From positions 1,426,001 to 1,490,000 of the forward strand of contig NZ_CP094929.1 of NCBI RefSeq assembly GCF_022869165.1: a stretch of 64,000 nucleotides of DNA, in the 5' to 3' direction. The notes beneath the pieces were generated by a model, which was given only the letters and a program-made list of their open reading frames with translations, was not told the DNA's origin and made no database searches. A program made the position numbers and the translations under genes. Shown here piece after piece: positions 33,456 through 41,831 of this stretch. Each line of letters starts with the position of its first letter. The stretch's first letter is position 1. Origin of the DNA: Sphaerochaeta associata. GTDB taxonomy: Bacteria > Spirochaetota > Spirochaetia > Sphaerochaetales > Sphaerochaetaceae.

Positions 33456-34746
33456 ATTGATTGCCTCGGTCGAATTCATTGGCAAAAAGTTCAAACGATG
33501 CGCTTCCCGGTGAGAGCAGGATGGCCTGTGGAAGATCCGGAAGGTCTTGTTGTTTCGCCTGGGCTGCGTCGAAACTTGCCTGCAAGGCATCACCCATGGA
33601 CTTGAAGGGCCCCATGTATGAAATGGAATTCGCCTTAAGCAGCGGCAACAGCTTGTTCTGAGTGAAACTACCGTCCAACAACGAGATGCTGCTCGCATGT
33701 CTCACTTCCTCCAGCATGGCATCGGCTTTCAGGTTCTTGTCGGTCCCCCCGCAAATCAAGTGTACAGCCATGGACCGGAATTTCGCATAGGAGAAATGGA
33801 CAGCCTCGGGGATGGTTGCGGCACTGTCATTGACGAACAGGATGGAACCGAGTGTTCCCACCTGCTCGATACGGTGAGGCACACCCTGAAAACTTTCCAG
33901 CGCCTTGAGGATGCTCTTGTATTTGAGTCCCAAGGCCAACAGGATTGCATAGGCGCTCTGCAGGTGCGGTTGTTGCTCCAGCTCCTTCGGGCAGGAACGG
34001 TCGATACCCCTGATGTGCCGGCGGTCGAGTTTTGTCTGTTTCTGAATTCTTTTCATCATGACGTCGGGTACAACGGCGGTATGTATGCTTGGGGTGAACA
34101 ACTCCAGTTTGTCCTCGAGATACTGCTCGATGGACTGGTAGGAGTTGAGGTGGTCGGGATAAAAATTCGTGAGGGCGCATACCTCCATTATCGGCAGTTG
34201 CCCATGCAGGGATTGAACTGAATCCCTGATCTGCCAGGAGGAGAATTCAACCACCAAATAGTCGGGGAGCCTTCGTCCTTGCTCATGCCTCCGTTCCCAC
34301 TCCTTGAGAACGGTGAAGGCGCTGATGCCCATGTTGCCGCACTGCATCGCTTCATATCCGAGGTGGGTTAATACGTGTGCAACCGCAGCGCTGGTGGTGG
34401 TTTTCCCCTTTGTTCCCGTTATACCGATGATTTTCACTTGCTCGCACCAAGGGGAGGAGAAGAGCCAGGCGAAGTCGTTGACCACCATGCGGGCATGGGA
34501 GAGCATTGGATGATTGGGGGGAATAGCGGGATTCTTGACGACGATGTCGGCCCACAGAAAATCTTCGCTTCGGTGTGTTCCCGATATACACAAGGCACCT
34601 CGAAGTGTAAGGGATTCCATCTCGGAGCCCAAGTCACACGCACCCTTGAGATCGGTTATCCTCACTTCATCGCCATGGTCGAGAAAATAGGACGCAGCCG
34701 CATAGCCTCCACCGTGCATCCCCAATCCGAAGATGAGAACCTTCAT
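33421..34746 (-). CDS. murD: UDP-N-acetylmuramoylalanine--D-glutamate ligase
   Basis: 441 residues. The N-terminal domain starts KVLIFGLGMHGGG. The ATP-binding loop ITGTKGKTTTSAA lies near 115-125, with CGNMGIS and VVEFSSWQI next. Later segments include NFYPDHLNSY and GGTDKNL. It adds D-glutamate to UDP-MurNAc-L-Ala in peptidoglycan synthesis. The open frame continues upstream to 34857, but GGGGAGG 4-5 nt before ATG 34746 and the start of the nucleotide-binding domain fix the start. Its end overlaps the FemAB gene by 35 bp. Confidence 0.93.
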   Translation of the reverse strand: MKVLIFGLGMHGGGYAAASYFLDHGDEVRITDLKGACDLGSEMESLTLRGALCISGTHRSEDFLWADIVVKNPAIPPNHPMLSHARMVVNDFAWLFSSPWCEQVKIIGITGTKGKTTTSAAVAHVLTHLGYEAMQCGNMGISAFTVLKEWERRHEQGRRLPDYLVVEFSSWQIRDSVQSLHGQLPIMEVCALTNFYPDHLNSYQSIEQYLEDKLELFTPSIHTAVVPDVMMKRIQKQTKLDRRHIRGIDRSCPKELEQQPHLQSAYAILLALGLKYKSILKALESFQGVPHRIEQVGTLGSILFVNDSAATIPEAVHFSYAKFRSMAVHLICGGTDKNLKADAMLEEVRHASSISLLDGSFTQNKLLPLLKANSISYMGPFKSMGDALQASFDAAQAKQQDLPDLPQAILLSPGSASFELFANEFDRGNQFKNLVGLLLEA

Positions 34747-34765
34747 ACTACCTCCCCTTGGCTCT

Positions 34766-34794
34766 ATAGTAGGAAGAAAGTGCAAACAGGGCAA
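34766..34794 (-). promoter_or_regulatory. Candidate promoter of murD
   Basis: TTGCCC (34794-34789), 17-bp spacer and TACTAT (34771-34766), about 19 nt before the ATG. Confidence 0.45.
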
Positions 34795-34862
34795 GACGAA
34801 TCGGTGCGATTTACGAGGGAAATCGTGTTCAGAAATAGCAATGTTTTTTCTACTCATCCCCC

Positions 34863-34891
34863 TTGACCTTGGTTTGGTATACTCGCATAAT
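34863..34891 (+). promoter_or_regulatory. Promoter of the bS22/COX24-like small gene
   Basis: TTGACC (34863-34868), 17-bp spacer and CATAAT (34886-34891). It predicts a leader of about 65 nt. Confidence 0.6.
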
Positions 34892-34963
34892 GGTACGGTA
34901 ATTACAAAACCGCCCGGATTCGGCCAACACCGAAAAAAAAGCCGGTAGGTAAGGAGCTCTACA

Positions 34964-35053
34964 GTGCCTTGTGGAAGAAAAAGAAAAAAGCATAAGATTG
35001 CTACTCATAAGAGAAAGAAAAAGCTCAGAAAAAATAGACATAAGAATAAATAG
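34964..35053 (+). CDS. Small basic ribosome-associated protein (bS22/AURKAIP1-COX24 domain)
   Basis: 29 residues beginning MPCGRKRKKHKIATHKR, more than half Lys, Arg or His. The pattern KRKKHK..THKRKKKLRKNRHK matches the COX24/AURKAIP1 C-terminal domain known from the mitochondrial small-subunit protein mS38 and bacterial bS22-like proteins that sit in the 30S subunit. The GTG start at 34964 has AAGGAG 7 nt upstream. It has its own promoter and an excellent terminator, so it is a single-gene unit. It lies just ahead of the S6 operon, supporting a ribosomal role. The family match is by eye; the short length leaves some doubt. Confidence 0.75.
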   Translation: MPCGRKRKKHKIATHKRKKKLRKNRHKNK

Positions 35054-35090
35054 TTTTTTCTGCTAATCTTACGCTTGGTGCCAAAGCAAG

Positions 35091-35119
35091 AAAACCGTCG
35101 GTCGCTCCGGCGGTTTTTT
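35091..35119 (+). terminator. Rho-independent terminator of the bS22-like gene
   Basis: An 11-bp stem (AAAACCGTCGG/CCGGCGGTTTT with one G-T pair, 5-nt loop) continuing into TTTTTT. Confidence 0.93.
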
Positions 35120-35163
35120 CTATCCAAGCTCTTATGGCATTGTAGGATATGCTGTCCGTTTTG

Positions 35164-35193
35164 TTGACCTTGTTGTACAAAGTATGGTATTCT
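35164..35193 (+). promoter_or_regulatory. Promoter of the rpsF-ssb-rpsR operon
   Basis: TTGACC (35164-35169), 18-bp spacer and TATTCT (35188-35193). The start of transcription would be near 35200. Confidence 0.6.
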
Positions 35194-35208
35194 ACTGAGA
35201 ACCTCTTT

Positions 35209-35228
35209 ATCCGCTCTTGAGGGCGGAT
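35209..35228 (+). ncRNA. Leader hairpin upstream of rpsF
   Basis: ATCCGC/GCGGAT stem with an 8-nt loop in the predicted 5' leader, about 12 nt before the AAGGAGG site. S6:S18 is known to bind a CCG-containing leader motif of its own mRNA in several bacteria; whether this hairpin is that element is a guess. Confidence 0.35.
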
Positions 35229-35251
35229 CATTTAGTCCGTAAGGAGGAACC

Positions 35252-35533
35252 ATGAGAAATTATGAGTTCACCGTTATCTTCAATGCAAATGAAGAAAACA
35301 CAACCGCTGGCCTGGAGTATGTGACCAGCACCTTCGCAACTGCCGGGGTAGAGATTACCAAGCAGGAAGACATGGGCGTCAAGTATCTGGCCTATGACAT
35401 TAAGAAACAGGAAAAAGGGCACTATGTCTACTTCGAACTGAAGGCAGATCCGAGCAACATCCTCGAATTCGAACGGGGATTTCTCTTGAACGCCAACATT
35501 TTGAAGTATCTGTTTGTAAACACTGAGAAATAA
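35252..35533 (+). CDS. rpsF: Ribosomal protein bS6
   Basis: 93 residues, normal for S6. It starts MRNYEFTVIFNANEE and has VKYLAYDIKKQEKGHYVYFEL, the conserved core strand that contacts S18, and NILKYLFV near the end. It belongs to the central domain of the 30S subunit. AAGGAGG 5 nt before the ATG. First gene of rpsF-ssb-rpsR, the order common in bacteria. Confidence 0.96.
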   Translation: MRNYEFTVIFNANEENTTAGLEYVTSTFATAGVEITKQEDMGVKYLAYDIKKQEKGHYVYFELKADPSNILEFERGFLLNANILKYLFVNTEK

Positions 35534-35556
35534 TCTTAAAGAAATGGAGCAAAAGA

Positions 35557-36045
35557 ATGGCAAATGACTTGAATGTAGTCGCGTTGGTGGGTCGGCTTAC
35601 GAGGGAGAGCGAACTTCGTTATTCCAATGGAGGCATGGCCATCTGTCGTTTTTCCATTGCTGTCAACCGTAGAAAGAGGACGGCTGATAATCGATGGGAG
35701 GATGAGGCCAACTTTTTTGACTGCACGATGTTTGGTAAGAGCGCTGAGTCCATCAACCAGTATTTGGAGAAGGGCAGGCAGGTCTCCATCATCGGAGAAC
35801 TGAGGCAGAGTCGCTGGGAACAGGACGGACAAAGCCGAAGCAGGGTTGAGATTGCCGTTAATTCTTTACAGCTCCTTTCAAGTCCCGCTTCTACCGATGG
35901 TAGAAACGAGAGAAGCTACGGCGAACAGCCTGTAGCGAGAAATCAGGGGTCGTACAACCCTCGTCCAAGTGCAAGGCCGGAACAGGTTCCTGTTATGGAT
36001 ATGTCCGGTCCCGAGCAGTTTGACGACGACCAGATCCCATTCTAA
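35557..36045 (+). CDS. ssb: Single-stranded DNA-binding protein
   Basis: 162 residues. The OB fold spans about 1-110 (LNVVALVGRLTRESELRYSNGG, ...FFDCTMFGKSAESINQYLEKGRQVSIIGELRQ). A flexible linker rich in Asn/Arg/Pro follows, and the acidic partner-binding tail is FDDDQIPF. It coats single-stranded DNA in replication and repair and recruits enzymes through the tail. GGAG 7 nt upstream of the ATG; 23 nt after rpsF. Confidence 0.96.
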   Translation: MANDLNVVALVGRLTRESELRYSNGGMAICRFSIAVNRRKRTADNRWEDEANFFDCTMFGKSAESINQYLEKGRQVSIIGELRQSRWEQDGQSRSRVEIAVNSLQLLSSPASTDGRNERSYGEQPVARNQGSYNPRPSARPEQVPVMDMSGPEQFDDDQIPF

Positions 36046-36087
36046 AACGCTGCCCGAGGGCAGCCGATGTTGCAAGGAGAAATATGC

Positions 36088-36378
36088 ATGCGTGATGACG
36101 ATAATGATTCCATGATGAATGATATGGATGGAAAGGGTGGAAGAGACAGACGGATGGGGGGCCGCAAGCCTGCTTTCCGTAAGAAGGTTTGCAAATTCTG
36201 CACCCAAAACCTTACTCCCGACTACAAGAATCCTGAGATGCTCCGGCGCTATATCACCGAGCGTGGAAAGATTCTTCCTGCCCGCATCACTGGTTGCTGT
36301 GCAAAGCACCAGAGAGCAGTTACCAACGAGATCAAGAAGGCCCGCGTACTCGCGTACCTTCCGTTTGAGAAGAAGTAA
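36088..36378 (+). CDS. rpsR: Ribosomal protein bS18 (cysteine-containing form)
   Basis: 96 residues. The usual S18 core ([46 protein letters not shown]) follows an N-terminal extension that is acidic then Arg/Gly-rich. Four cysteines (VCKFC and GCC, with a nearby His) mark the zinc-binding type. It pairs with S6 on the 30S platform. ATG 36088 has AAGGAG 8 nt upstream; the earlier in-frame ATG at 36067 has none. Confidence 0.95.
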   Translation: MRDDDNDSMMNDMDGKGGRDRRMGGRKPAFRKKVCKFCTQNLTPDYKNPEMLRRYITERGKILPARITGCCAKHQRAVTNEIKKARVLAYLPFEKK

Positions 36379-36393
36379 TCTGTGTTGGGCAGC

Positions 36394-37362
36394 ATGAACC
36401 AGAAGAATCGTGAAGCAGTAAAGTACTTGTTGATTGCAGTGGGTGTTAGTTTTGTGCTCTCCCGCTTGATGGTCGGCAATTTTCTCTTCACCATTCCCTT
36501 GATGGTTCTTGCCCCAAAGTTTTCCGATCGTAAAGGAGAACTGCTTCCTGTCATATTGGTAGGTGCATTGATTCTGCTTACCGAGTTGATTCGCTCGAGG
36601 AATGCCTTGAGCAGTGAGGAAGGAAGAATTCTGCTTGTGATTGGATTGTTCATCCCCTCTGTGTTGCTGGTTGCTTCTGCGGTATGGATCGCATCGGTTA
36701 ATCAACGGACAGTGTACCGCTATCTGGCCTCATGCCTCTTTGGGGTGGTTGCCTCTTTTGCGGTGGTTATCTGGTTTTCAAAGCCGACCGAGCCGTTGAT
36801 GCGGGTGAACTCAGTAATGTATGAGACATTCCGCCTTATTCTCGGACAGGCTTCCGGTACGACGGATTCAGTCCTTCCGATGGCCGAGGATGCCATCAAG
36901 GGAGTGTATCATATGTCGGTATTGATGATAGGAGCTGTACTTGCTCCGCTGTGTATGGCATTGGTGGGATTTGCCAGTTTTCTGGCGATGAGCTACCAGG
37001 CACGGTTTGATGGCGGCTTCTCCGTCCGGGTTTCGAAATGGAAGGTCCCCGATCACTTGATTTGGATTTTCCTGGGCTCCTGGACAGTGGTATTGCTGCT
37101 GATTCTTGCCAAGGCAGGGTATTTGGCAAGGGCTTTGTCCCTGCAGGTTGCCCTGGGCAGTGCCGTGTTGTATGCTGTGCAAGGTATGGCCATCGTAACA
37201 CATTTCATGTTGCGAAAAGGCATCGCCGTCAATACTGGAAGGTTGGTTACCACCACGTTCCTGCTGGCTTTTTTGATTCCCGGGGTGAACCTGCTGGTTG
37301 TCTTTGTACTGCCTTTGTTGGGTGTTACGGAGACTTGGATTGTGTATAGACGTAATGAGTAA
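36394..37362 (+). CDS. Multi-pass membrane protein between rpsR and rplI (DUF2232-like)
   Basis: About 322 residues with seven to eight hydrophobic segments. Its place between rpsR and rplI and its overall pattern, with a paired hydrophobic C-terminal end (LLAFLIPGVNLLVVFVLPLLGVTETW), recall the DUF2232/YybS membrane proteins found at this position in many bacteria. That family has no proven function; an energy-coupling transporter-like fold has been suggested for relatives. The ATG at 36394 is used, but its ribosome site is weak; a TTG at 36382 is an alternative. It is probably expressed with the ribosomal genes. Confidence 0.75.
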   Translation: MNQKNREAVKYLLIAVGVSFVLSRLMVGNFLFTIPLMVLAPKFSDRKGELLPVILVGALILLTELIRSRNALSSEEGRILLVIGLFIPSVLLVASAVWIASVNQRTVYRYLASCLFGVVASFAVVIWFSKPTEPLMRVNSVMYETFRLILGQASGTTDSVLPMAEDAIKGVYHMSVLMIGAVLAPLCMALVGFASFLAMSYQARFDGGFSVRVSKWKVPDHLIWIFLGSWTVVLLLILAKAGYLARALSLQVALGSAVLYAVQGMAIVTHFMLRKGIAVNTGRLVTTTFLLAFLIPGVNLLVVFVLPLLGVTETWIVYRRNE

Positions 37363-37374
37363 GGAGTTTTCCCT

Positions 37375-37947
37375 ATGAAAATCATTCTCAATCAGGATGT
37401 CGTCAACCTCGGTGAAGAGGGAGACGTTGTAGTTGTAAAGGACGGGTATGCCCGTAACTATCTGCTTCCTACCGGCATGGCTGTGATGTTCAATAAGACC
37501 AATCAAGCCATTTTTGCTTCCCGTACCGCTGCCATCGAGAAGCGTAAGATCGAGAAGCGCAGTGCCAGTGCAAGCATGAGGGAGAAACTGAACAAGGTTG
37601 TCCTCACCATGGTTGTGTCTGCTGGTGAAAGCGGCAAGCTTTTCGGTTCGGTCACCTCCTCCATGGTTCAGGATGCCCTTGCAAAGCAGGGTATCGAGGT
37701 CGAGCGCAAGAAAATCGAGGTTCCCACCCATGCAATCAAGATGGTCGGCAATTACTCGGTTCGCGTACGCCTCTATGAGGACGAGAGTGCCGAGGTGAAG
37801 TTGGTCGTCGAGAGCGAGGCTTCAGTGAAGGCTCGTCAGGCTGCCGAGGCCAAGGCTGCCGCCGAAGCTGCAAAAGCCGCCGCCAAGGCTGAAGCTGAAG
37901 CTGCCAAGGCTGCTGCCCAAGAGGCACAGGCCGAAGCCAACGAGTAA
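37375..37947 (+). CDS. rplI: Ribosomal protein bL9 with Ala-rich C-terminal extension
   Basis: 190 residues, about 40 more than usual. The N-domain MKIILNQDVVNLGEEGDVVVVKDGYARNYLLP, the connecting helix and the C-domain (GKLFGSVTSSMVQDAL..., HAIKMVGNYSVRVRLYEDESAEVKLVVE) are standard. After residue 150 comes a tail made almost entirely of Ala, Lys, Glu and Gln, expected to form a long helix. bL9 sits at the L1 side of the 50S subunit. AAGGAG precedes the ATG. Confidence 0.96.
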   Translation: MKIILNQDVVNLGEEGDVVVVKDGYARNYLLPTGMAVMFNKTNQAIFASRTAAIEKRKIEKRSASASMREKLNKVVLTMVVSAGESGKLFGSVTSSMVQDALAKQGIEVERKKIEVPTHAIKMVGNYSVRVRLYEDESAEVKLVVESEASVKARQAAEAKAAAEAAKAAAKAEAEAAKAAAQEAQAEANE

Positions 37948-37951
37948 GTAG

Positions 37952-39337
37952 ATGGCATCGAATAGCATGCTGGGGCGCGTTCCCCCTCAGAATGAAGAGG
38001 CAGAACGCGCTGTATTGGGCGCAATTCTGCTCAATGAGAAGGTCCTTGTAGAAGTGACCGACTTTTTGGGCAAGGATGACTTCTATAAAGTCGCCCATCA
38101 GCACCTGTTCGGGGCCATTGTTGCATTCAGGCAGGAGAGTTCGGAAACCCTCGACCTTATTACACTCAGTGCCTATCTGAAGCGTAAAAGTCTTGTCGAG
38201 CAGTGCGGCGGACTCTCCTACATTTCCACCCTCACCAGCGACGTTCCCACTACGACGAACGCCGCGTATTATGCTAAGATCCTGAAAGCCTTGAGCCAGA
38301 GGCGCAAGCTGTTGTTGTTTGCCTCCAAACTCAAGGACAATGCTTTTGATGAGTCGCAGGATATCCAGAAAGTCATTGATGAAGGCGAACAGTCTCTGTC
38401 AACCTTGAGCAATGAGACCGCAGGCAGCGACAACTACTACTCGATCAAGGATCTGATCACCAATACCATCAGTGATATCGAGATGCGCAGCACCAGCGGC
38501 ATCAAGAATGGTTTTGAGACGGGCTATCTTCCTCTGGACTCCATCACCGGCGGGTTCAAGAAGCAGGAGTTCATCATCGTAGGGGCGCGTCCTTCCATCG
38601 GTAAGACAGCCTTCGCCCTCTCCTTGACGTTGAACATGATCGTCAAGAAAAAGTATCGAGTCGGGTTTTTCTCGCTTGAAATGAGTGCAGCCAGTCTCAT
38701 GGAACGACTACTGACCGGTCACAGCCGCGTCGATTTCTCACATATCCGCAAGGCAACCCTGAAGAACAGTGAAATGAGCGCCATCATTGATGCCTCCGGA
38801 GCCTTGTATGAAGCTGAGCTCTACATCCAGGATACTCCCAACATGAAGTTGATGGAGCTCAGGGCGCAGGCCCGAAGGATGAAGCTTGAGCATGACATCC
38901 AGGTGATATACATCGACTATATCGGATTGATCGATGCCGAAGCCGATGCCCGCATTCCCCGTCATGAACAGATTTCCATCATCAGCCGTTCGCTCAAGCA
39001 ACTCGCCCGTGAACTCGATCTGCCGGTGGTCTGTCTTTGTCAGGTCGGTCGTCAGGCGGACGGTGTCGAGCCCAAGCTCAGCGATTTGCGTGACAGTGGT
39101 TCCATCGAACAGGACGCAGACGTTGTCATTCTGCTCCACCGCGATGTCGGCAAGAACCGTACCGATGATGAGTCTGAGCGTGAAAAGAACAATATCCAGG
39201 AAACCAAGATCATCATGGCCAAGAACCGAAACGGTGAAACCGGTGTATTCTCCCTTGCTTTTGTCAGCAACATTGTTCGCTTTGAGGAGATGGAGTTCAG
39301 CCGCAAATATGTGGCCGGTAATAATCCTAATGCCTGA
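37952..39337 (+). CDS. dnaB: Replicative DNA helicase DnaB
   Basis: 461 residues. The N-terminal domain begins RVPPQNEEAERAVLGAILLN. The RecA-like domain has Walker A GARPSIGKTAFAL, EMSAASLMERLL, the Walker B region VIYIDYIGLI, KQLARELDLPVVCLCQV, and LRDSGSIEQDADVVILLHRD. It unwinds DNA ahead of the replication fork as a hexamer. The ATG lies 4 nt after the rplI stop, without a strong ribosome site, suggesting coupling. Its 3' end overlaps the convergent rseP by 11 bp. Confidence 0.96.
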   Translation: MASNSMLGRVPPQNEEAERAVLGAILLNEKVLVEVTDFLGKDDFYKVAHQHLFGAIVAFRQESSETLDLITLSAYLKRKSLVEQCGGLSYISTLTSDVPTTTNAAYYAKILKALSQRRKLLLFASKLKDNAFDESQDIQKVIDEGEQSLSTLSNETAGSDNYYSIKDLITNTISDIEMRSTSGIKNGFETGYLPLDSITGGFKKQEFIIVGARPSIGKTAFALSLTLNMIVKKKYRVGFFSLEMSAASLMERLLTGHSRVDFSHIRKATLKNSEMSAIIDASGALYEAELYIQDTPNMKLMELRAQARRMKLEHDIQVIYIDYIGLIDAEADARIPRHEQISIISRSLKQLARELDLPVVCLCQVGRQADGVEPKLSDLRDSGSIEQDADVVILLHRDVGKNRTDDESEREKNNIQETKIIMAKNRNGETGVFSLAFVSNIVRFEEMEFSRKYVAGNNPNA

Positions 39338-40712
39338 TTGCCAGTAGATGGCGAACATCAACAACGGTCAAGAGCAGGAAAATCCCAATAATACAGACAA
39401 CACCCAGCAACTGAAGCACGTAGTACGTCTTCGGCCGTATCTGTTTTTTCCTCACCCATTCACCCAAGGCTATGAGAACCTGTCCCCCATCGAACGCCGG
39501 CAGGGGAATGAGGTTCGCTATCGCGAGGGAAATGGAGACTCCTCCCATCAAGTAGAAGAGTGCATACAGGCCGCTGTGTGTATTCTGCTCAAGCCCCAGG
39601 GTGGTGATATCACCGATGAGCAAGGCCGAACGGGCCATCCCGGTAACCGAGCTGCGAAGATTCTCCTCATCACGCGAGAATAAACCTGCTATCATTGCGA
39701 AAGTCTGTTCTACGATGAGCTTGGTGCGGTTGTAGCCTTCCAGCAGGCTGAAGGGCTTGCCGCCTCGCTTCACCGTCCGCGCGGCGATGGAGAATTGGAA
39801 GTCCTTCATGCCTCGTTCATCATGTCCGGGAGTAAAACGGATGAGGACTTCAGTGGTACCGCGAAGGACAGTCAACTGAAGAGAGGGCCCGGCGGCATTG
39901 ATCAGCTCCAGTAGTTCCAGATGATTGGAGACCGGTACGTCATCAACGGCAATAATCAAATCGCCATTTCTCATGCCTGCGCGATACTCCTCGGAGTCGG
40001 GTCTGACACTTCCTACCAGCGCCTGCTGGAGTGCCGTCAGCCCATACCGAAATGAGCAGTCCTGGGTTTCTTGGCCTGCAACGGTGAACTCCAATTCGGT
40101 ATCCCCGCGCATGACCGTGAAAACTTCAACGCCCGACGATTCCCTGAGCATGGACTCCAAATCCTCCCAATCGGCAACATCCACACCATTGAGTTTGACT
40201 ACAAGATCTCCGCTTTGTATTCCCGCCTCGGAAGCAGGGCTGGAAGCATCGGCGAATAAGGTTGGATAGTCGTCCACCGTTGCAACGATGGATGGCGTCG
40301 ACACCACCTGCATAGGAAGAGTGGCTAGAGAGGCGTAAAGGAGAATGGCGAACAAAAGGTTTGCCAAGGGTCCTGCAAGGTAGGTGACCACCCGTTTGGA
40401 AGGATGGACGGAGAACAACGAACCTTCTTCGGTGTGGGTGAATGTGCGCTGTCCATCGATGAGGGCTTGACTGAGGTCGTCCGATCCTTTGAGACGGCAG
40501 TAGCCGCCCATGGGAAACATGCTGATGCGGTATTCGGTTCCCTTATACAGCTTGCCCAACAGCTTCGGTCCAAGACCGAAGGAGAAAACCTCAACTTCTA
40601 TCCCGTGGATTTTTGCAGCTGCCAAGTGCCCGATTTCATGGATGACCACCACAATGGTAATCCCCATCAAGCCGATGAGGTACTTCACCAGAAGGGAGGT
40701 GAATTCACTCAT
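39327..40712 (-). CDS. rseP: RseP-type site-2 membrane metalloprotease
   Basis: 461 residues. The zinc-binding HEIGH motif lies in the first membrane span (about 25-29), and the third ligand region reads NLIPLPAFDGGQ in a later span. FPMGGYCRLKG is the conserved loop after span one. Two PDZ domains lie between (GIQSGDLVVKLNGVDV near 165 and GMRNGDLIIAVDDVPV near 245). It cleaves transmembrane segments, classically of anti-sigma factors. It ends the rpsB-to-rseP run and overlaps dxr by 4 bp. Confidence 0.93.
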   Translation of the reverse strand: MSEFTSLLVKYLIGLMGITIVVVIHEIGHLAAAKIHGIEVEVFSFGLGPKLLGKLYKGTEYRISMFPMGGYCRLKGSDDLSQALIDGQRTFTHTEEGSLFSVHPSKRVVTYLAGPLANLLFAILLYASLATLPMQVVSTPSIVATVDDYPTLFADASSPASEAGIQSGDLVVKLNGVDVADWEDLESMLRESSGVEVFTVMRGDTELEFTVAGQETQDCSFRYGLTALQQALVGSVRPDSEEYRAGMRNGDLIIAVDDVPVSNHLELLELINAAGPSLQLTVLRGTTEVLIRFTPGHDERGMKDFQFSIAARTVKRGGKPFSLLEGYNRTKLIVEQTFAMIAGLFSRDEENLRSSVTGMARSALLIGDITTLGLEQNTHSGLYALFYLMGGVSISLAIANLIPLPAFDGGQVLIALGEWVRKKQIRPKTYYVLQLLGVVCIIGIFLLLTVVDVRHLLAIRH

Positions 40713-41824
40713 AAAAGACTGCTTGCAATCTGTCTGGCTTTCGCATCCAGAGCCAGGATCTGAGAAAAGGAGGAAACCTCTTCATCCCACCGCTGGTCGA
40801 GCGTTCGCAGGACCACTTCAATCAATTTAGGGTAGGAGATTCTTTGCTGCATGAAGGCATGCACCGCCACTTCATCGGCTGCATTGAAAGCCAGGGCGCT
40901 CGAGCCTTTGCGTCTGAGAATTTCGAATGCGAGACCGAGCAGGGGAAAGCGCTTGAAATCAGGTTGTTCAAAGCTGAGGGACAAACTGGTGAAATCCAGC
41001 GGCCTGACCAGCGAGGTCGCTCCCTCGCACAGTGCATTGATGATGGGCAAGGTCATGTCGGGATTGCCAAGCTGGGCATAAACGGCACCATCGAAGGTAC
41101 GGATCATTGAATGGACGATCGATTGGGGATGAATGACCACTTCGATGTGATCGGCATCAAATCCGAAGAGATGGGAGGCTTCAATGACTTCCAAAGCCTT
41201 GTTCGCAAGGGTTGCACTGTCGATGCTGATTTTCTTTCCCATATTCCAGGTTGGATGGGCCAGTGCCTGTTCCACGGTTATCCCAGCAAATCGTGAGGCA
41301 TCGAGTGTCCTGAAAGGCCCACCGCTGGCTGTGATGATGAGTGACTGTACCTGCTTGCGGTCATGGCCCTTGAGCAGTTCAGCCAAGGCCGAATGTTCGC
41401 TGTCCACCGGAATAATCGAGGCATTATGTTCCTTGGCAACCTCAAAGAGGTAGGAACCGGCACATACGACGCTTTCCTTGTTGGCAAGCGCGAGGTCGAA
41501 ACCACAAGAGAGGGCTGCAAGGGATGCGCGAAGCCCATCGAATCCGGATATTGCATTAAGAACGATATCGGCATCCAGAGAATGTAGCATCTGCTCAAGC
41601 CCCGTAAAATTTGAGTATGTCCTCAAACCGGAAACCGATTCGATCGCCATACCGGTAAGGCATATCGCTTCAGATGAGAACTCACGGGCCAACGCAACCA
41701 ATTGCGGTGCATTGGAGTTGGCTGACAACCCAACTACCGTAAGGTCGAGATGCTTCGTTCTGATAGCCTCGAGTGCGGTGCTGCCTATGCTTCCCGTACA
41801 CCCGAGGATGATGACCCGTTTCAT
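40709..41824 (-). CDS. dxr: 1-deoxy-D-xylulose 5-phosphate reductoisomerase
   Basis: 371 residues. The NADPH site is ILGCTGSIGSTALEAI, the metal/substrate motifs include ALANKESVVCAG, IIPVDSEHSAL, LIITASGGPFR and KISIDSATLANKALEVIEA, and the C-terminal helical domain is complete. It makes 2-C-methylerythritol 4-phosphate, committing carbon to isoprenoids by the non-mevalonate route. uppS, two genes upstream, uses the end product. AGGAG 4 nt from the ATG. Confidence 0.96.
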   Translation of the reverse strand: MKRVIILGCTGSIGSTALEAIRTKHLDLTVVGLSANSNAPQLVALAREFSSEAICLTGMAIESVSGLRTYSNFTGLEQMLHSLDADIVLNAISGFDGLRASLAALSCGFDLALANKESVVCAGSYLFEVAKEHNASIIPVDSEHSALAELLKGHDRKQVQSLIITASGGPFRTLDASRFAGITVEQALAHPTWNMGKKISIDSATLANKALEVIEASHLFGFDADHIEVVIHPQSIVHSMIRTFDGAVYAQLGNPDMTLPIINALCEGATSLVRPLDFTSLSLSFEQPDFKRFPLLGLAFEILRRKGSSALAFNAADEVAVHAFMQQRISYPKLIEVVLRTLDQRWDEEVSSFSQILALDAKARQIASSLL

Positions 41825-41831
41825 ACAACTC

